Origin: Streptomyces sp. NBC_01296
GTDB lineage: Bacteria; Actinomycetota; Actinomycetes; Streptomycetales; Streptomycetaceae
Assembly: GCF_035984415.1 (NCBI RefSeq)
Contig: NZ_CP130720.1
Span: 1,302,001-1,366,000 of the forward strand
Length of the DNA: 64,000 bases
Direction: 5' to 3'
In this document: piece after piece, positions 8,806 to 17,591 of the stretch
How the letters are laid out: the number at the start of each line of letters is the position of its first letter
Numbering within the stretch: the stretch's first letter is position 1
Program-made: the position numbers and the translations under genes
The notes under the pieces: generated by a model
Databases searched by the model: none
The model's input: the letters and a program-made list of their open reading frames with translations, nothing else
What the model was told of the DNA's origin: nothing

Positions 8806-9540
8806 ATGCAGAAGCCCACCAGGACCGTCCTCGCTCTCGCCGCCGGAAGCCTGGTGCTCGGCTTGGTCAGCGCGGGCGCCGCCGCCGCGGACGACGGCCC
8901 GAAGGCCCACACGCCGTCGGACGAGGCCGTCCTTCTTGAGCCGGAGAACGACCAGTCCGGCACCTACGACGACAAGAAGTACACCGTCGGCAAGATCATC
9001 TCGCGGGGCCCGCTGAAAGTCCGCAGCAAGCCGAACACCCGCGCCGACGTGGTGGGCCACGTGAAGCCGGACCACAAGGTCGCCATCGTGTGCAAGGCGT
9101 ACGGCGAGTCGATCGACGGCAACAACATCTGGTACCGCCTTCACGTCAAGGAGGACCACAAGTCGCAGGACGGACGGGGTGAGGACGGCGGGCGCGACGA
9201 GGACAGCGGACGCGATGAAGACAGCGGGCGCGGTGAGCACGGCGGCCGCGATGAAGACAGCGGGCGCGATGAGCACAGCGGGCGCGGTGAGCACGACGGA
9301 CGGCAGGACGCGCGGGACGAGGACGAGGACGAGGACGGCCTGCGCAACGGACAGGGCGGCAAGGACGACAAGGACCGCAAGGACCGGAAGGACCGGAAGG
9401 ACCGCAAGGACGAAAAGGACCGCAAGGACCGCAAGGACCGGAAGGACGACAAGGACCGGAAGGACCGCAAGGAGCACAAGAAGGCGTGGATCACCGCCCG
9501 TTACGTGAAGAACCTGGACCACGTGAAGTGGTGCGACTGA
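8806..9540 (+). CDS. Secreted SH3b-domain protein interrupted by a charged repeat insertion
   Basis: 244 aa. A Sec signal peptide (about 1-28, ending AGAAAA) is followed by a bacterial SH3 domain that starts at [20 protein letters not shown] and reaches NNIWYRLHV (residue 114). The domain's last strands ([17 protein letters not shown]) only appear at residues 227-243. Between them lie about 110 low-complexity residues: [12 protein letters not shown]-type repeats (about 124-166), an acidic patch, then KDRKDRK repeats (about 186-225). Bacterial SH3b domains are usually thought to bind cell-wall or other extracellular ligands. Cys96 and Cys243 could form a disulfide closing the domain. Start ATG 8806 follows GAGGAG. 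Confidence 0.8.
   Translation: MQKPTRTVLALAAGSLVLGLVSAGAAAADDGPKAHTPSDEAVLLEPENDQSGTYDDKKYTVGKIISRGPLKVRSKPNTRADVVGHVKPDHKVAIVCKAYGESIDGNNIWYRLHVKEDHKSQDGRGEDGGRDEDSGRDEDSGRGEHGGRDEDSGRDEHSGRGEHDGRQDARDEDEDEDGLRNGQGGKDDKDRKDRKDRKDRKDEKDRKDRKDRKDDKDRKDRKEHKKAWITARYVKNLDHVKWCD
9175..9480 (+). repeat. In-frame tandem repeats inside the SH3 protein gene
   Basis: Two arrays: 9175-9303 with degenerate 18-nt units encoding GR(D/G)E(D/H)(S/G), and 9361-9480 with 9-nt units of the AAGGACCGC/AAGGACCGG type encoding KDR. All periods are multiples of three, so changes in repeat number keep the frame and would lengthen or shorten the inserted arm. Confidence 0.8.
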
Positions 9541-9549
9541 CCCCTCCGG

Positions 9550-9930
9550 TCAGGCCGCCGGGCGTACGGTACGCGGCCCCACGCACTCCGCCCCGTACGC
9601 CCGGACCCGCTCGCGCAGTTCCCGGTCCGCCGTGACCACGACACACCCGCGCTCCGCGAAGGAGGCGGCCAGCTCCACGATCCGGTCGTCACCGCTCCCC
9701 GGCGCCGAGTCCACCCGTACTCCGGGCACGGACTCGACGCCCCGGGCGGCGCCCTCGACGACGAGGACGATCTCCTCGATCGCGCCGATCCCCTCGATCT
9801 CCCCGCCCCCCGCCGGGTCCCGCTCCGCGAGGCGGTCGCGCAGCCGCTCGGCCGCGCCCCGCCGGTCCCGCCACCAGCCGTCCGGTACGGAACCGACGAC
9901 GTTCGCGGCGTCCACGATCAACACGGTCAT
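9550..9930 (-). CDS. NYN/PIN-like putative ribonuclease
   Basis: 126 aa with the PIN/NYN fold pattern: acidic residue after the first strand (MTVLIVDAANVVG), a second acidic cluster at SAPGSGDDRIVELA, and a third near the C-terminus (CVVVTADRELRERVRAYGAECVGP). These acidic residues normally bind metal for RNA cleavage. It starts 31 nt after the kinase/phosphatase stop and is probably the last gene of that operon, which places a likely nuclease with RNA end-healing and sealing enzymes. Biochemical activity is inferred. Confidence 0.72.
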   Translation of the reverse strand: MTVLIVDAANVVGSVPDGWWRDRRGAAERLRDRLAERDPAGGGEIEGIGAIEEIVLVVEGAARGVESVPGVRVDSAPGSGDDRIVELAASFAERGCVVVTADRELRERVRAYGAECVGPRTVRPAA

Positions 9931-9961
9931 GGCCCCAGTATGGGCCCGCGGCTGCCGGCGC

Positions 9962-10894
9962 CTAGAAATCGCCGTAGTTGACCTGCCAGGTGGGCAAGCC
10001 CATCCGCCGCCAGACCGCGACCACCCGGTCCCGGTCGTCCAGCGACACCCGTACCGCGTACCGGTGGCGCACGTGCGCGTCGAACAGCTCCGCCTTCACC
10101 ACGTCGTCGCGGCGCGTGTCGCCGAGCGGGCGCATCCACAGCTCGTCGTACGGCACCTCGTGCCGCTGCAGCCATTCCTCCGTCTGCGGCCGGTGCTCCT
10201 CGCCGCGCCCGGACAGCAGCACGATGGTGTCGCCGTCGGCGCGCCGGAAGGCGTCCAGCGCGTACCGCACCGGCTCGTTGAGCACGTCGATCCCGCAGCG
10301 CGAGAAGTCGTACGGGCTGCGGTCGCCGGTCAGCGCGAGCGTCCCGTCGATGTCGCACATCACCGCCGAGGGCAGCGCCGGGTCGGCCACGTACGGTTCG
10401 ACCGTGGGCTGGTCGTTCAGCCACTCCGCGGTGAGCCGCCAGCCGCCCTTCTTGGCGTTCCTGCGCTTGTCGTCGAGTATCCGGATGATCTCCTCGCCGA
10501 CCGGCCGTTCCCGGGCGGCGTCCCGGCGCAGGCACTCCTCCACCGGCACGTCGGTGAAGTCGTGCACGACGAAGGTGGCCCGTCCGGCGACCGCCGCCTT
10601 GAGCCGCTTGGGGATGTGCGAGGTCAGGTGCGTGTTGTCGACGACCACGTCGAAGCCGCCGTCGACGGCCGCGCGCACCGCCGCGTCCTGGACCGCGAGG
10701 ACGGTCTGCTCGTGCCGGTACGAGCGGCCGCGCTCCGGGTCGGGCAGGTCGAGCATGGCCCGCAGGTCGTCCAGGTTGACGCGGCGCATCCGGCCCGCGG
10801 CCTCGGCCTGCAGGGCGCGCGCGGCCGTCGTCTTCCCCGAGGCCGGCAGCCCCGTCATGACGTGGACGACGGGGCGGGCGGGGTCTTCGGACAC
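9962..10894 (-). CDS. T4 PseT-like polynucleotide kinase-phosphatase
   Basis: 310 aa in the T4 Pnkp order: an N-terminal P-loop kinase (GLPASGKT at 15-22; VVVDNTHL lid/acceptor region near 84-90) and a C-terminal HAD-type phosphatase (CDIDGTLAL, Asp181/Asp183; LLSGRGEEHRPQTEEWL; LDDRDRVVAVWRRMG). Such enzymes add 5'-phosphate and remove 3'- or cyclic phosphate so that broken RNA can be ligated. GTG 10894 is preferred because AGGAG precedes it; ATG 10912 is possible but would overlap the ligase by 14 nt. It follows the RNA ligase gene with a 4-nt gap. Confidence 0.82.
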   Translation of the reverse strand: MSEDPARPVVHVMTGLPASGKTTAARALQAEAAGRMRRVNLDDLRAMLDLPDPERGRSYRHEQTVLAVQDAAVRAAVDGGFDVVVDNTHLTSHIPKRLKAAVAGRATFVVHDFTDVPVEECLRRDAARERPVGEEIIRILDDKRRNAKKGGWRLTAEWLNDQPTVEPYVADPALPSAVMCDIDGTLALTGDRSPYDFSRCGIDVLNEPVRYALDAFRRADGDTIVLLSGRGEEHRPQTEEWLQRHEVPYDELWMRPLGDTRRDDVVKAELFDAHVRHRYAVRVSLDDRDRVVAVWRRMGLPTWQVNYGDF

Positions 10895-10898
10895 TGGT

Positions 10899-12113
10899 TC
10901 AGTTCTCCTCATCGGTCGTGAAAGGGTCGGACGCCTCCGGCCGCACGTGCCGCCATACGACGAGCTCGGTGGACCGGCCGTCCAGCCGCAGGAACATCGC
11001 GGCGCGGATCCAGCGGTCGGGCAGGGCCTTGGCGGCGCGCGCGAACGCGCCCCGGTCGCCCGCCAGGTGGGCGAGCGCCGCGTACGCCTCGTCGATGGCG
11101 CGCTCGCGCGCGGCCGCCGCGTCCTCGAGGCGGCCGACCACCTCGCGCACCCAGGCGTCGAACTCGTCGGGCACCTGCTGCAGCAGCGCTTCGAGCGGCT
11201 TGCCGCCCGAGGCCTCGATGTCGGCGGCGGTGCAGTTCAGGCCCTGCGCCAGCTCCTTGGCGGGAAGGCCGGCGAAGCGCTCGATGCCGTGGGTGCGCCA
11301 GATGTCCCGCTCGGTGACTCCGGTGACCAGCTTGTGCAGGCGTACGTACTCGGACAGCTTCGCCTTCGCGCGCACGCCGGAGGCGAACCGCAGCACGAAG
11401 CCCTCGGCGTCGGTGCCGGCCGCGTCCTCGCCGCCGGGCAGGGTGTTCGACGCGGCCAGCGCCAGCAGTTCGGCGAGCGGCATGGCGGGCCAGACCGTGA
11501 CGACGGATCCGATCCCCTGCCAGTCGACCGCGGCCTCGGCGAGCCGGACCTCGGTGCCGTCCAGGCCGTACGCGGCGAGGAGCACCAGGTCCCGGCGGTC
11601 CCCGTAGTCGACGACGATACGGTTCTGCGGGTACAGGATCTCCGCGAGGTAGGTCACGCGGGGGTCGAGGGCCGAGGTGTCGCGGCCGTCGAGGTAGCGC
11701 TGGCCCCAGGTGGCCTGGGTGCTGATGAAGGATCCCTTGGACGCGACGCGCCAGCTGCCGGCGTAGTGGAAGACCACCGCGAGGCTGCCGTCGACCTTGT
11801 CGTACACCTCGAACGGCTCGTCAGGCAGGGCCGGTGCGTACGGCCGGCCCTCCTCGTGCTCGCCGACGTTGAAGAACTTCGGCAGCGGAAGGGCGACGAT
11901 CGCGCCGGTGGCATCGTCGGCGACGAGTCCGCGGCAGCACATGGTGACCCGGTTCCACACGCGCTCGTACTGTGCCGTCCGCGTGTACGTGTAGATGGAC
12001 AGCGGCAGTTCGGGGTGCGGCTTGCGGGTGACGTGCCCGGCGTCGATGGCTGCCGCCAGCTCCTGCTGCGGCAGCAGGTCGTGCAGCGTCGGGTAGGCCT
12101 GGTTGTGGCCCAT
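10899..12113 (-). CDS. T4 Rnl1-like RNA ligase
   Basis: 404 aa. Nucleotidyltransferase motif I is YDKVDGS with adenylation Lys106; further ligase features are the SKGSFISTQ strand (motif Ia/III region), YLAEILYPQNRIVVDY, EGFVLRF (motif IV) and RAKAKLSEYVRLHK (motif V). Length and layout resemble T4 Rnl1, including an extra helical C-terminal region. It would seal RNA 3'-OH/5'-phosphate ends, and it is the first gene of a likely operon with Pnkp and a NYN nuclease. The start ATG 12113 has GGGAGG upstream. Confidence 0.85.
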   Translation of the reverse strand: MGHNQAYPTLHDLLPQQELAAAIDAGHVTRKPHPELPLSIYTYTRTAQYERVWNRVTMCCRGLVADDATGAIVALPLPKFFNVGEHEEGRPYAPALPDEPFEVYDKVDGSLAVVFHYAGSWRVASKGSFISTQATWGQRYLDGRDTSALDPRVTYLAEILYPQNRIVVDYGDRRDLVLLAAYGLDGTEVRLAEAAVDWQGIGSVVTVWPAMPLAELLALAASNTLPGGEDAAGTDAEGFVLRFASGVRAKAKLSEYVRLHKLVTGVTERDIWRTHGIERFAGLPAKELAQGLNCTAADIEASGGKPLEALLQQVPDEFDAWVREVVGRLEDAAAARERAIDEAYAALAHLAGDRGAFARAAKALPDRWIRAAMFLRLDGRSTELVVWRHVRPEASDPFTTDEEN

Positions 12114-12174
12114 GGGTTCCTCCCGGTTCGAGATGGTTCATTCTCACGTGCGGGAGGAGCTGCCCGGTACTGAA

Positions 12175-12861
12175 TTATCGCTGGTCCGGAGGGCTCTGGG
12201 CGAGGCGGTTGATGTCCTGGGGCCGCAGGATGCGGGTGCGGACGTCGGCTCCGGGCCTCGCGACGTTGATCATCGCGCGGCCCAGCGCCTCGGTGGTGGT
12301 GACGAGGTTCGGCGCGAAGCGGCGGAGCAGCGGGAAGAGCGGCGCGGTGACCAGGTAGGCGGCCCGGTAGAGGAGGGTCTTGGAGGGCATGCCGCGTACG
12401 GGCTGCACGAGGCCGGGGCGGAACATGTAGGCCTGGAACGGCAGCTGGAGCAGGTCGTTCTCCGTCTCCCCCTTGACGCGGGCCCACATGGTGCGGCTCT
12501 GCTCGGTGCTGTCCGTGCCCTCCCCGGAGACGTAGGCGAAGGTCAGCCGGGGGTTGGCGGCGGCGAGCGTACGGGCCGCGGCGAGGGTGAGGCCGTGGGT
12601 GATGCGGCGGTAGTCCTGCTCCTTCATGCCGACGGCGGAGACGCCGAGGCAGAAGAAGCAGGCGTCGTACGAGGCCAGGTCCAGGTCCGGTGCGCTGAGG
12701 TCTGACGGGTCGTCCTGGATGCGCTCGCGCAGCTTGGGGTGGGAGACGCCGAGCGGGGTGCGGCCGACGGACAGGACGGCCGTGACGGTGTCGTCGCGCA
12801 GGCACTCACGCAGAACACCCCGGCCGAGCATTCCGGTTCCGCCGAAGAGGATGACGTTCAC
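12175..12861 (-). CDS. NAD(P)-binding epimerase/NmrA-like protein
   Basis: 228 aa, Rossmann fold with GGTGMLGRGVLREC at the N-terminus, an acidic/basic second-strand end (SVGRTPLG) and the YVSGEGTDSTEQSRTMWARVKGETE segment seen in HTATIP2/TIP30-like short-chain dehydrogenase-related proteins. No substrate can be assigned. Start is GTG 12861 with a weak ribosome site. Confidence 0.78.
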   Translation of the reverse strand: MNVILFGGTGMLGRGVLRECLRDDTVTAVLSVGRTPLGVSHPKLRERIQDDPSDLSAPDLDLASYDACFFCLGVSAVGMKEQDYRRITHGLTLAAARTLAAANPRLTFAYVSGEGTDSTEQSRTMWARVKGETENDLLQLPFQAYMFRPGLVQPVRGMPSKTLLYRAAYLVTAPLFPLLRRFAPNLVTTTEALGRAMINVARPGADVRTRILRPQDINRLAQSPPDQR

Positions 12862-12879
12862 GGGTACAGCCTAGATCTC

Positions 12880-13314
12880 TCAGTGCGAGACGCAGAGCTC
12901 GTTGCCTTCCGGATCGGCGAGTGTGGTCCACGTGTAGGGGCCCTGGCGGCCCTCGTGCAGGTGCCGGGCGCCCTTGGCGAGCAGTCGCCCGACGACCTCC
13001 TGCGGGTTGTCGGAGCCGGTGCGGACGTCCAGGTGGACCCGGTTCTTGGCCGTCTTCGGCTCGGGGACGAGCTGGAAGAGGACGCGGGGCGCGCGCTCGA
13101 TCCCCTCGGGGTGGCGGATGGCGGCGCCGACCTTCCAGACGAGGGCTCCCCGGTGGGTGGCGGTGTCGTCCTCGGTGGCGTGGCCTTCGGCGACCATCTT
13201 GCGGATGAACTCTGCGTCGGTCTGCTCCACTTCCCAGCCGAGGGCGTCGGCCCACCAGTCGGCGAGGGGGTGCGGGTCGGCGGAATCGATGGTCACCTGG
13301 AACGTGTATGCCAT
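12880..13314 (-). CDS. VOC (glyoxalase/bleomycin-resistance) family protein
   Basis: 144 aa. The single module (FQVTIDSADPHPLADWWADALGW ... VHLDVRTGSD ... ADPEGNELCVSH) matches the glyoxalase-like VOC family found in many copies in Streptomyces. The C-terminal ADPEGNELC strand holds a usual metal-ligand position. Function unknown. It ends 19 nt before the NAD(P)-binding protein gene on the same strand, so the two may be co-transcribed. Confidence 0.82.
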   Translation of the reverse strand: MAYTFQVTIDSADPHPLADWWADALGWEVEQTDAEFIRKMVAEGHATEDDTATHRGALVWKVGAAIRHPEGIERAPRVLFQLVPEPKTAKNRVHLDVRTGSDNPQEVVGRLLAKGARHLHEGRQGPYTWTTLADPEGNELCVSH

Positions 13315-13445
13315 GAGGGGACCCTACTGACGGCCACTGGCAGTCGCCACGCGGCGAGCCTCCTCGACTCGGGTCGTTCGGTCGATGCCGCTCCTGCGGC
13401 GGGTACGGTTTCTGCCGGACGTCCCTTTCCGAACGGGGTTCGCGC

Positions 13446-14132
13446 ATGGAATTCGGCCGCGTGGGGCGGGTGGTCGTCGCCGACGACGAGCCCGTGGTCC
13501 GCAGGGGGCTGCGGACGTCCGTCGAGTCGACCGGCGCGTTCCACGTGGTCGCCGAGGCCGCCGACGGGCACGAGGCCGTCGAGGCCGTACGGGCGCACCT
13601 GCCGGACATCCTGCTGCTGGACATCCACATGCCGCGGATGGACGGGCTGGAGGCGACGGCGGCGCTGCGCGCACCGGATTCCGGTGCCGCCGCGCACATC
13701 GTCGTCACGACCGGCCTCGGGCTCGACGCGGACGTGGAGCGGGCCCTGGCCCTCGGCGCGGACGCCTTCCTCCCCAAGGACGCCCCGCGCGAGGAACTGC
13801 TCGCCGCCCTGCGCGCGGTGCAGGAGGGCGATGCCGCGCTGTCCCCGCCGGTGCTGCGAAGCGTCCTGGACGGCCTGCGCACCCCGGCCGCGGCGCAGCG
13901 CCGGGAGGCGCGGGAGCGGCTGGAGGTCCTTTCGGCGCGGGAGGCCGAGGTACTGGGCCTGGTCGCCGAGGGGCTGGCGAACCGGGCGATCGGCGAGCGG
14001 CTGCAGTTGACGCGGGACGCGGTGAAGGACCTGGTCGGCCGGATGCTGGCCGAGCTGGACGCCGCGAACCGGCTTCAGCTCGCCCTCCTGGCCCATACCG
14101 CCGGCCCGGAGGGGGAAGGTCCGCCGCGGTGA
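13446..14132 (+). CDS. NarL/LuxR-family response regulator
   Basis: 228 aa. The receiver domain has all key residues: acidic pair in VVADDEP, phospho-acceptor Asp in LLLDIHMP, and Lys in FLPKDA. The C-terminal LuxR HTH is LSAREAEVLGLVAEGLANRAIGERL ... DAVKDLVGRML. No sensor kinase gene adjoins it, so it is an orphan here. Its stop overlaps the GTG of the downstream YoaK-like gene, suggesting translational coupling. Confidence 0.88.
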   Translation: MEFGRVGRVVVADDEPVVRRGLRTSVESTGAFHVVAEAADGHEAVEAVRAHLPDILLLDIHMPRMDGLEATAALRAPDSGAAAHIVVTTGLGLDADVERALALGADAFLPKDAPREELLAALRAVQEGDAALSPPVLRSVLDGLRTPAAAQRREARERLEVLSAREAEVLGLVAEGLANRAIGERLQLTRDAVKDLVGRMLAELDAANRLQLALLAHTAGPEGEGPPR

Positions 14133-14848
14133 GGGCCGCCGCCCGGCGCGGGTTCCTGCGGCCGCTGGCCGCGCTGCTGTTCCCGCCGGGGCCGCAGGGC
14201 GGGAGCGGGCCGCACGGGGTGCTGCCGACGCTGTTGGTCGCGCTGACCTTCGTGAGCGGGGTGGTCGACGCGGTGAGCTTCCTCGGGCTCGACCACGTCT
14301 TCGTCGCCAACATGACCGGCAACGTGGTCTTCCTCGGCTTCGCGCTCGCCGGGGACCGCGAACTGTCGGCCACGGCCTCCCTGCTGGCGCTCGCCGCCTT
14401 CCTGGCCGGTGCGACGGCCGCCGGGCGGCTGCGCCGCGGCCGGGAGCCGGTGCGGATGTTCGCGCCGCTGGTGGCGGTGCAGGCCGTACTGGTGGCCGGG
14501 GCGCTCGCGCTGACGGCGGGCGGGGGCGGGCCGCTGCCGGTCGTGGGGCTGCTCGCGCTCGGCATGGGCCTGCAGAACGCCGTCGTGCTCCGGCTGGGCG
14601 TGCCCGACCTGACGACCACCGTCGTCACCCGGACGCTGACGGGCCTGGCCGCCGAGCCGTGGGACCGCACCGCCGTACGCCGGCTCGTGTCGGTGGCGGT
14701 GCTGTTCTGCGGGGCCCTGGCGGGCGGGCTGCTGACGCTCCACCACGGATCCCACTGGGCGCTGGCGCTGGCGGTGGCCCTGCTCCTGTGGATCGCGGCG
14801 GCGGGCGCCGTGACAGCCGCCGAGCGGGCCGGCCCCGAGGCCCCTTAG
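14129..14848 (+). CDS. YoaK/DUF1275 family membrane protein
   Basis: 239 aa with about six membrane helices and the DUF1275 signatures TFVSGVVDAVSFLGL near the N-terminus, FVANMTGNVVFLGFALAG, and the GLQNAVVLRLGVPDLTTTVVTRTLTGLA motif. The family is widespread and its role is unknown. Start GTG 14129 lies in a GTGA overlap with the response regulator stop and follows GGAGGGGGAAGG. Its TAG overlaps the stop of the convergent TDT gene. Confidence 0.85.
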   Translation: MRAAARRGFLRPLAALLFPPGPQGGSGPHGVLPTLLVALTFVSGVVDAVSFLGLDHVFVANMTGNVVFLGFALAGDRELSATASLLALAAFLAGATAAGRLRRGREPVRMFAPLVAVQAVLVAGALALTAGGGGPLPVVGLLALGMGLQNAVVLRLGVPDLTTTVVTRTLTGLAAEPWDRTAVRRLVSVAVLFCGALAGGLLTLHHGSHWALALAVALLLWIAAAGAVTAAERAGPEAP

Positions 14849-15798
14849 CCTTGCCGCGCGCCGGAGCGGTCGGCGACGAGGGCGGCGAAGGTCAGCAGCC
14901 ATGCGCCCACGGCGATCCAGAGCAGGACCTCGCCCAGCGGGCTCAGCCATCCCACCCCGGTGGGGTCGGCCGCGGAGAGGCAGGCGGTGGCCGTCATTCC
15001 GAGCGGGAAGACGGTCGCCCAGCGCCGGATGTCGTAGCGCGGCCGCCACTGGTGCAGCTCGGCGGCGAGGAGGAGCACGTACCAGCCGAGGGACAGGGCG
15101 AGTGTCACCAGCGTGACCGTACGCAGCGCCGTGTGCACCGAACCGGTCCATACGGGTGAGGCCGTGAGCTTCGATCCCGCCAGCGCCGAGATGGCCAGTG
15201 CGCCGCCGGCCACCCAGTGGTCGCCCGCGCCCCGCACCACCTCGCGGAAGTCGAAGTGGACGAGGGCCACCGCGTACAGCAGCAGGCCGAGGCAGAAGGC
15301 CCCCAGCGCGGCCCGGGCGAGCCAGTCGCGGTGGACGGCGGCGGCCAGGATCGCCGCCAGGACGGCGAGCCCCTGGGTGGCCACGCAGACGAGGAACGCG
15401 GCCCCCGGCATCCGCCGCTTCCAGTGCAGGAGGACGGCGAGCAGCAGCCAGGGCCACAGCGCAGTCGCCAGCACCAGCAGGGCGGCGGCGAGGCCCTGCC
15501 ACCCCAGCAGGGAGAACCGGCAGCCGAGCACGGTCGTGGCGGCCACGGCCGTCAGGGCTGCCGGGGTGTCCGCCTCGGCCCGGAAGCGGCCCCGGTCGCC
15601 CACGAGCCGGGCGGTGAAATCGGCGGCGAGTACGAGCCACAGCGCGGCGGCGACGACCAGCGCCGCCAGGGACAGCACGTCGGACCCGATCAGGTGCAGC
15701 CCGACGGAGAGGATGCCGGCGGCCATGACGGGGGCGCCCGCGGCCGGGGGCAGCCCCGTCCACCATCGGCGGCCGGGCAGGGGGAACACCTGGTTCAC
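14845..15798 (-). CDS. TDT-family (TehA/C4-dicarboxylate) transporter-like membrane protein
   Basis: About 317 aa with nine to ten hydrophobic helices, including PVMAAGILSVGLHLIG, FREVVRGAGDHWVAGGALAISALAG and TVFPLGMTATACLSAA, which resemble the voltage-dependent-anion/TehA fold (tellurite-resistance or dicarboxylate transport). Substrate unknown. The start is uncertain: GTG 15798 fits the onset of homology, and GTG 15813 is an alternative. The long frame upstream of this is non-coding shadow of the SDR gene. Confidence 0.75.
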   Translation of the reverse strand: MNQVFPLPGRRWWTGLPPAAGAPVMAAGILSVGLHLIGSDVLSLAALVVAAALWLVLAADFTARLVGDRGRFRAEADTPAALTAVAATTVLGCRFSLLGWQGLAAALLVLATALWPWLLLAVLLHWKRRMPGAAFLVCVATQGLAVLAAILAAAVHRDWLARAALGAFCLGLLLYAVALVHFDFREVVRGAGDHWVAGGALAISALAGSKLTASPVWTGSVHTALRTVTLVTLALSLGWYVLLLAAELHQWRPRYDIRRWATVFPLGMTATACLSAADPTGVGWLSPLGEVLLWIAVGAWLLTFAALVADRSGARQG

Positions 15799-15943
15799 CC
15801 TGCCAGCGGACACCGCCCGCCCGCGGCCCGCGAGCGCGGTGGGCCATTGGGCCCACAGGGCCGCGCGGGCGGGCGGGCTCCGGCCCGCGTGGGCAGCGCG
15901 CGGCCCTTGACTTCCGCGGGCGGCTGCCGGACTCTCTGCGCTC

Positions 15944-16675
15944 ATGGGACAGCTCGACGGCAAGGTCGCGGTGATCACGGGCGGGTCGGCCGGCATCGGA
16001 CTGGCGACGGCGCACCGGTTCGTACGGGAGGGTGCCCGGGTGTTCGTCTCGGGGCGCCGTGAGGCCGAACTCACCTCGGCGGTGGAGGAGTTGGGGAGCG
16101 GAGCCGTCGGGGTGCCGGGTGACGTCACCAAGGCGGCTGACCTCGACCGGCTGTTCGCGGCGGTCGCGGCCGAAGGCCGGGCGATCGACGTCCTGGTGGC
16201 CAACGCGGGCGGCGGGAAGGCGGGCGGCGTCGCCGAGTTCACGGAGGAGCAGTTCGACACCGTCTCGGACCTGAACTTCCGCGGGACCTTCTTCACGGTG
16301 CAGCGGGCGCTGCCGCTGTTCGGGGAGCGCGGTTCGGTCATCCTGCTCGGCTCGACGGCAGGCTCGGCGGGGTCCACCCGGTTCGGCATCTACGGAGCCA
16401 CGAAGGCGGCCGTCCGTTCGATGGCGCGCAGCCTGGCGCTGGAGCTCGCGGGGCGCGGGATCCGGGTGAACGCGCTCAGCCCCGGTCCGATCGACACTCC
16501 CGCGCTGTCCCGGGCTCCCGCCGCCATCCTGGAGGAGGTGACGTCCGGGGTGCCGATGGGGCGGACCGGCCGTCCGGAGGAAGTGGCCGCGGCGGCGCTG
16601 TTCCTCGCCTCGGAGGAGAGCAGCTACATCACCGGCATCGAACTGTTCGTGGACGGCGGAGCCGCCCAGGTCTGA
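15944..16675 (+). CDS. Short-chain dehydrogenase/reductase (SDR)
   Basis: 243 aa classical SDR: cofactor motif TGGSAGIG (residues 13-20 region), NAGGG, and the catalytic set Ser (LLGSTAGS), Tyr-x-x-x-Lys (YGATK), with RVNALSPGPIDTPAL and a C-terminal YITGIELFVDGGAAQV, all as in 3-oxoacyl-ACP-reductase-like enzymes. The Arg in the second strand (VSGRREAE) suggests NADPH preference. Monocistronic; substrate unknown. Confidence 0.88.
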   Translation: MGQLDGKVAVITGGSAGIGLATAHRFVREGARVFVSGRREAELTSAVEELGSGAVGVPGDVTKAADLDRLFAAVAAEGRAIDVLVANAGGGKAGGVAEFTEEQFDTVSDLNFRGTFFTVQRALPLFGERGSVILLGSTAGSAGSTRFGIYGATKAAVRSMARSLALELAGRGIRVNALSPGPIDTPALSRAPAAILEEVTSGVPMGRTGRPEEVAAAALFLASEESSYITGIELFVDGGAAQV

Positions 16676-16706
16676 CCCGCCGCCCGGTGCACCTCGCCGC
16701 CCGTGC

Positions 16707-17510
16707 TCAGCCCGTCCCGGGCTCCTCGCGGGCGGCCGTGACGGTGAACATCGCCCCCTCGGGGTCGCGCAGGGTGACCCAGCGGTCGGTGGCGCTCGAG
16801 ACGACGGTCGACAGGGTGGTCCCGCCGGCGGCGGTGGCCGCCTCGATGGCCTCGTCGAGGTCCGGGACGCGGAAGTAGACGTGCCAGCGGGGCCTGGTCT
16901 CCGGTGCGTGCGCAGCGGCCTCGGTGATCCCGCCGTCGAGGCGGGCGACGGGCTCGCCCGCCTGCCGCAGGACGACCTGGTCGTTCTCGTACGAGACCTC
17001 GCAGCAGCCGGGACGGCCGGTGGCCCATTCCAGTACCTCGCCGTAGAAGATCGCCGCCTCGAAGGCGTCCCTCGTCCGCAGCTCCAGCCAGGCGGGCGCC
17101 GGGCCGTGGCCCACGCGCCAGTCGGCCGACACCCCGCCGGCCCAGATGCCGAAGACCGCGCCGTCCCGGTCGGCGACGAGCGCGCCGCGGCCGCCGGAGG
17201 GGAAGGAGACCGGACCGACGGCGACGGTGCCGCTGCGCTCGCGGACGCGGTCCGCGACCACATCGGCGTCGTCGACCGCGAAGTACGGGGTCCACGCCAC
17301 GGCGACCGCCAGGTCCGCGGTCAGCGTCCCGATCCCGGCGACCGGCAGCCCGTCCAGCTCGGCGACCGTCCACCCCTCGCCGAGCCGCGCGGGCCGGAAT
17401 TTCCAGCCGAGGACCGCACCGTAGAACTGCTGGGTTCCCTGGAGATCTCGGGCCATCAGGCTGACCCAGCAGGGGGCGCCGAAGACCTCCCTCGTAGAAA
17501 TCTCCACCAT
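16707..17510 (-). CDS. Two-module VOC family protein
   Basis: About 267 aa containing two glyoxalase-like modules (about 5-125: GAPCWVSLMARDLQGTQQFYGAVLGW; about 135-260: APAWLELRTRDAFEAAIFYGEVLEWA). It resembles the Streptomyces proteins that pair two VOC units to build one cavity, sometimes annotated as CFP-30-like hydroxylases. ATG 17510 was chosen for the GGAG at a good distance; upstream in-frame ATGs exist at 17537 and 17564. Confidence 0.8.
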   Translation of the reverse strand: MVEISTREVFGAPCWVSLMARDLQGTQQFYGAVLGWKFRPARLGEGWTVAELDGLPVAGIGTLTADLAVAVAWTPYFAVDDADVVADRVRERSGTVAVGPVSFPSGGRGALVADRDGAVFGIWAGGVSADWRVGHGPAPAWLELRTRDAFEAAIFYGEVLEWATGRPGCCEVSYENDQVVLRQAGEPVARLDGGITEAAAHAPETRPRWHVYFRVPDLDEAIEAATAAGGTTLSTVVSSATDRWVTLRDPEGAMFTVTAAREEPGTG

Positions 17511-17591
17511 GCACGCTCCGTCCTTCGTCCCGCTCATCGTCGCGTCCGGGCGGCGGCCCCGCACGTCGGCGCGGGGCGGCCCGGGCAGGTC

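Noticed and set aside
9141..9522. Frames antisense to the SH3 repeat region (Leu/Val- and Ser/Arg-rich)
   Set aside because: Products of the repeat arrays read backwards; no start signals.
14075..17263. 1062-codon minus-strand frame across YoaK, TDT and SDR genes
   Set aside because: Runs in the wrong frame through recognisable genes on both strands; Arg/Pro/Ser-rich shadow.
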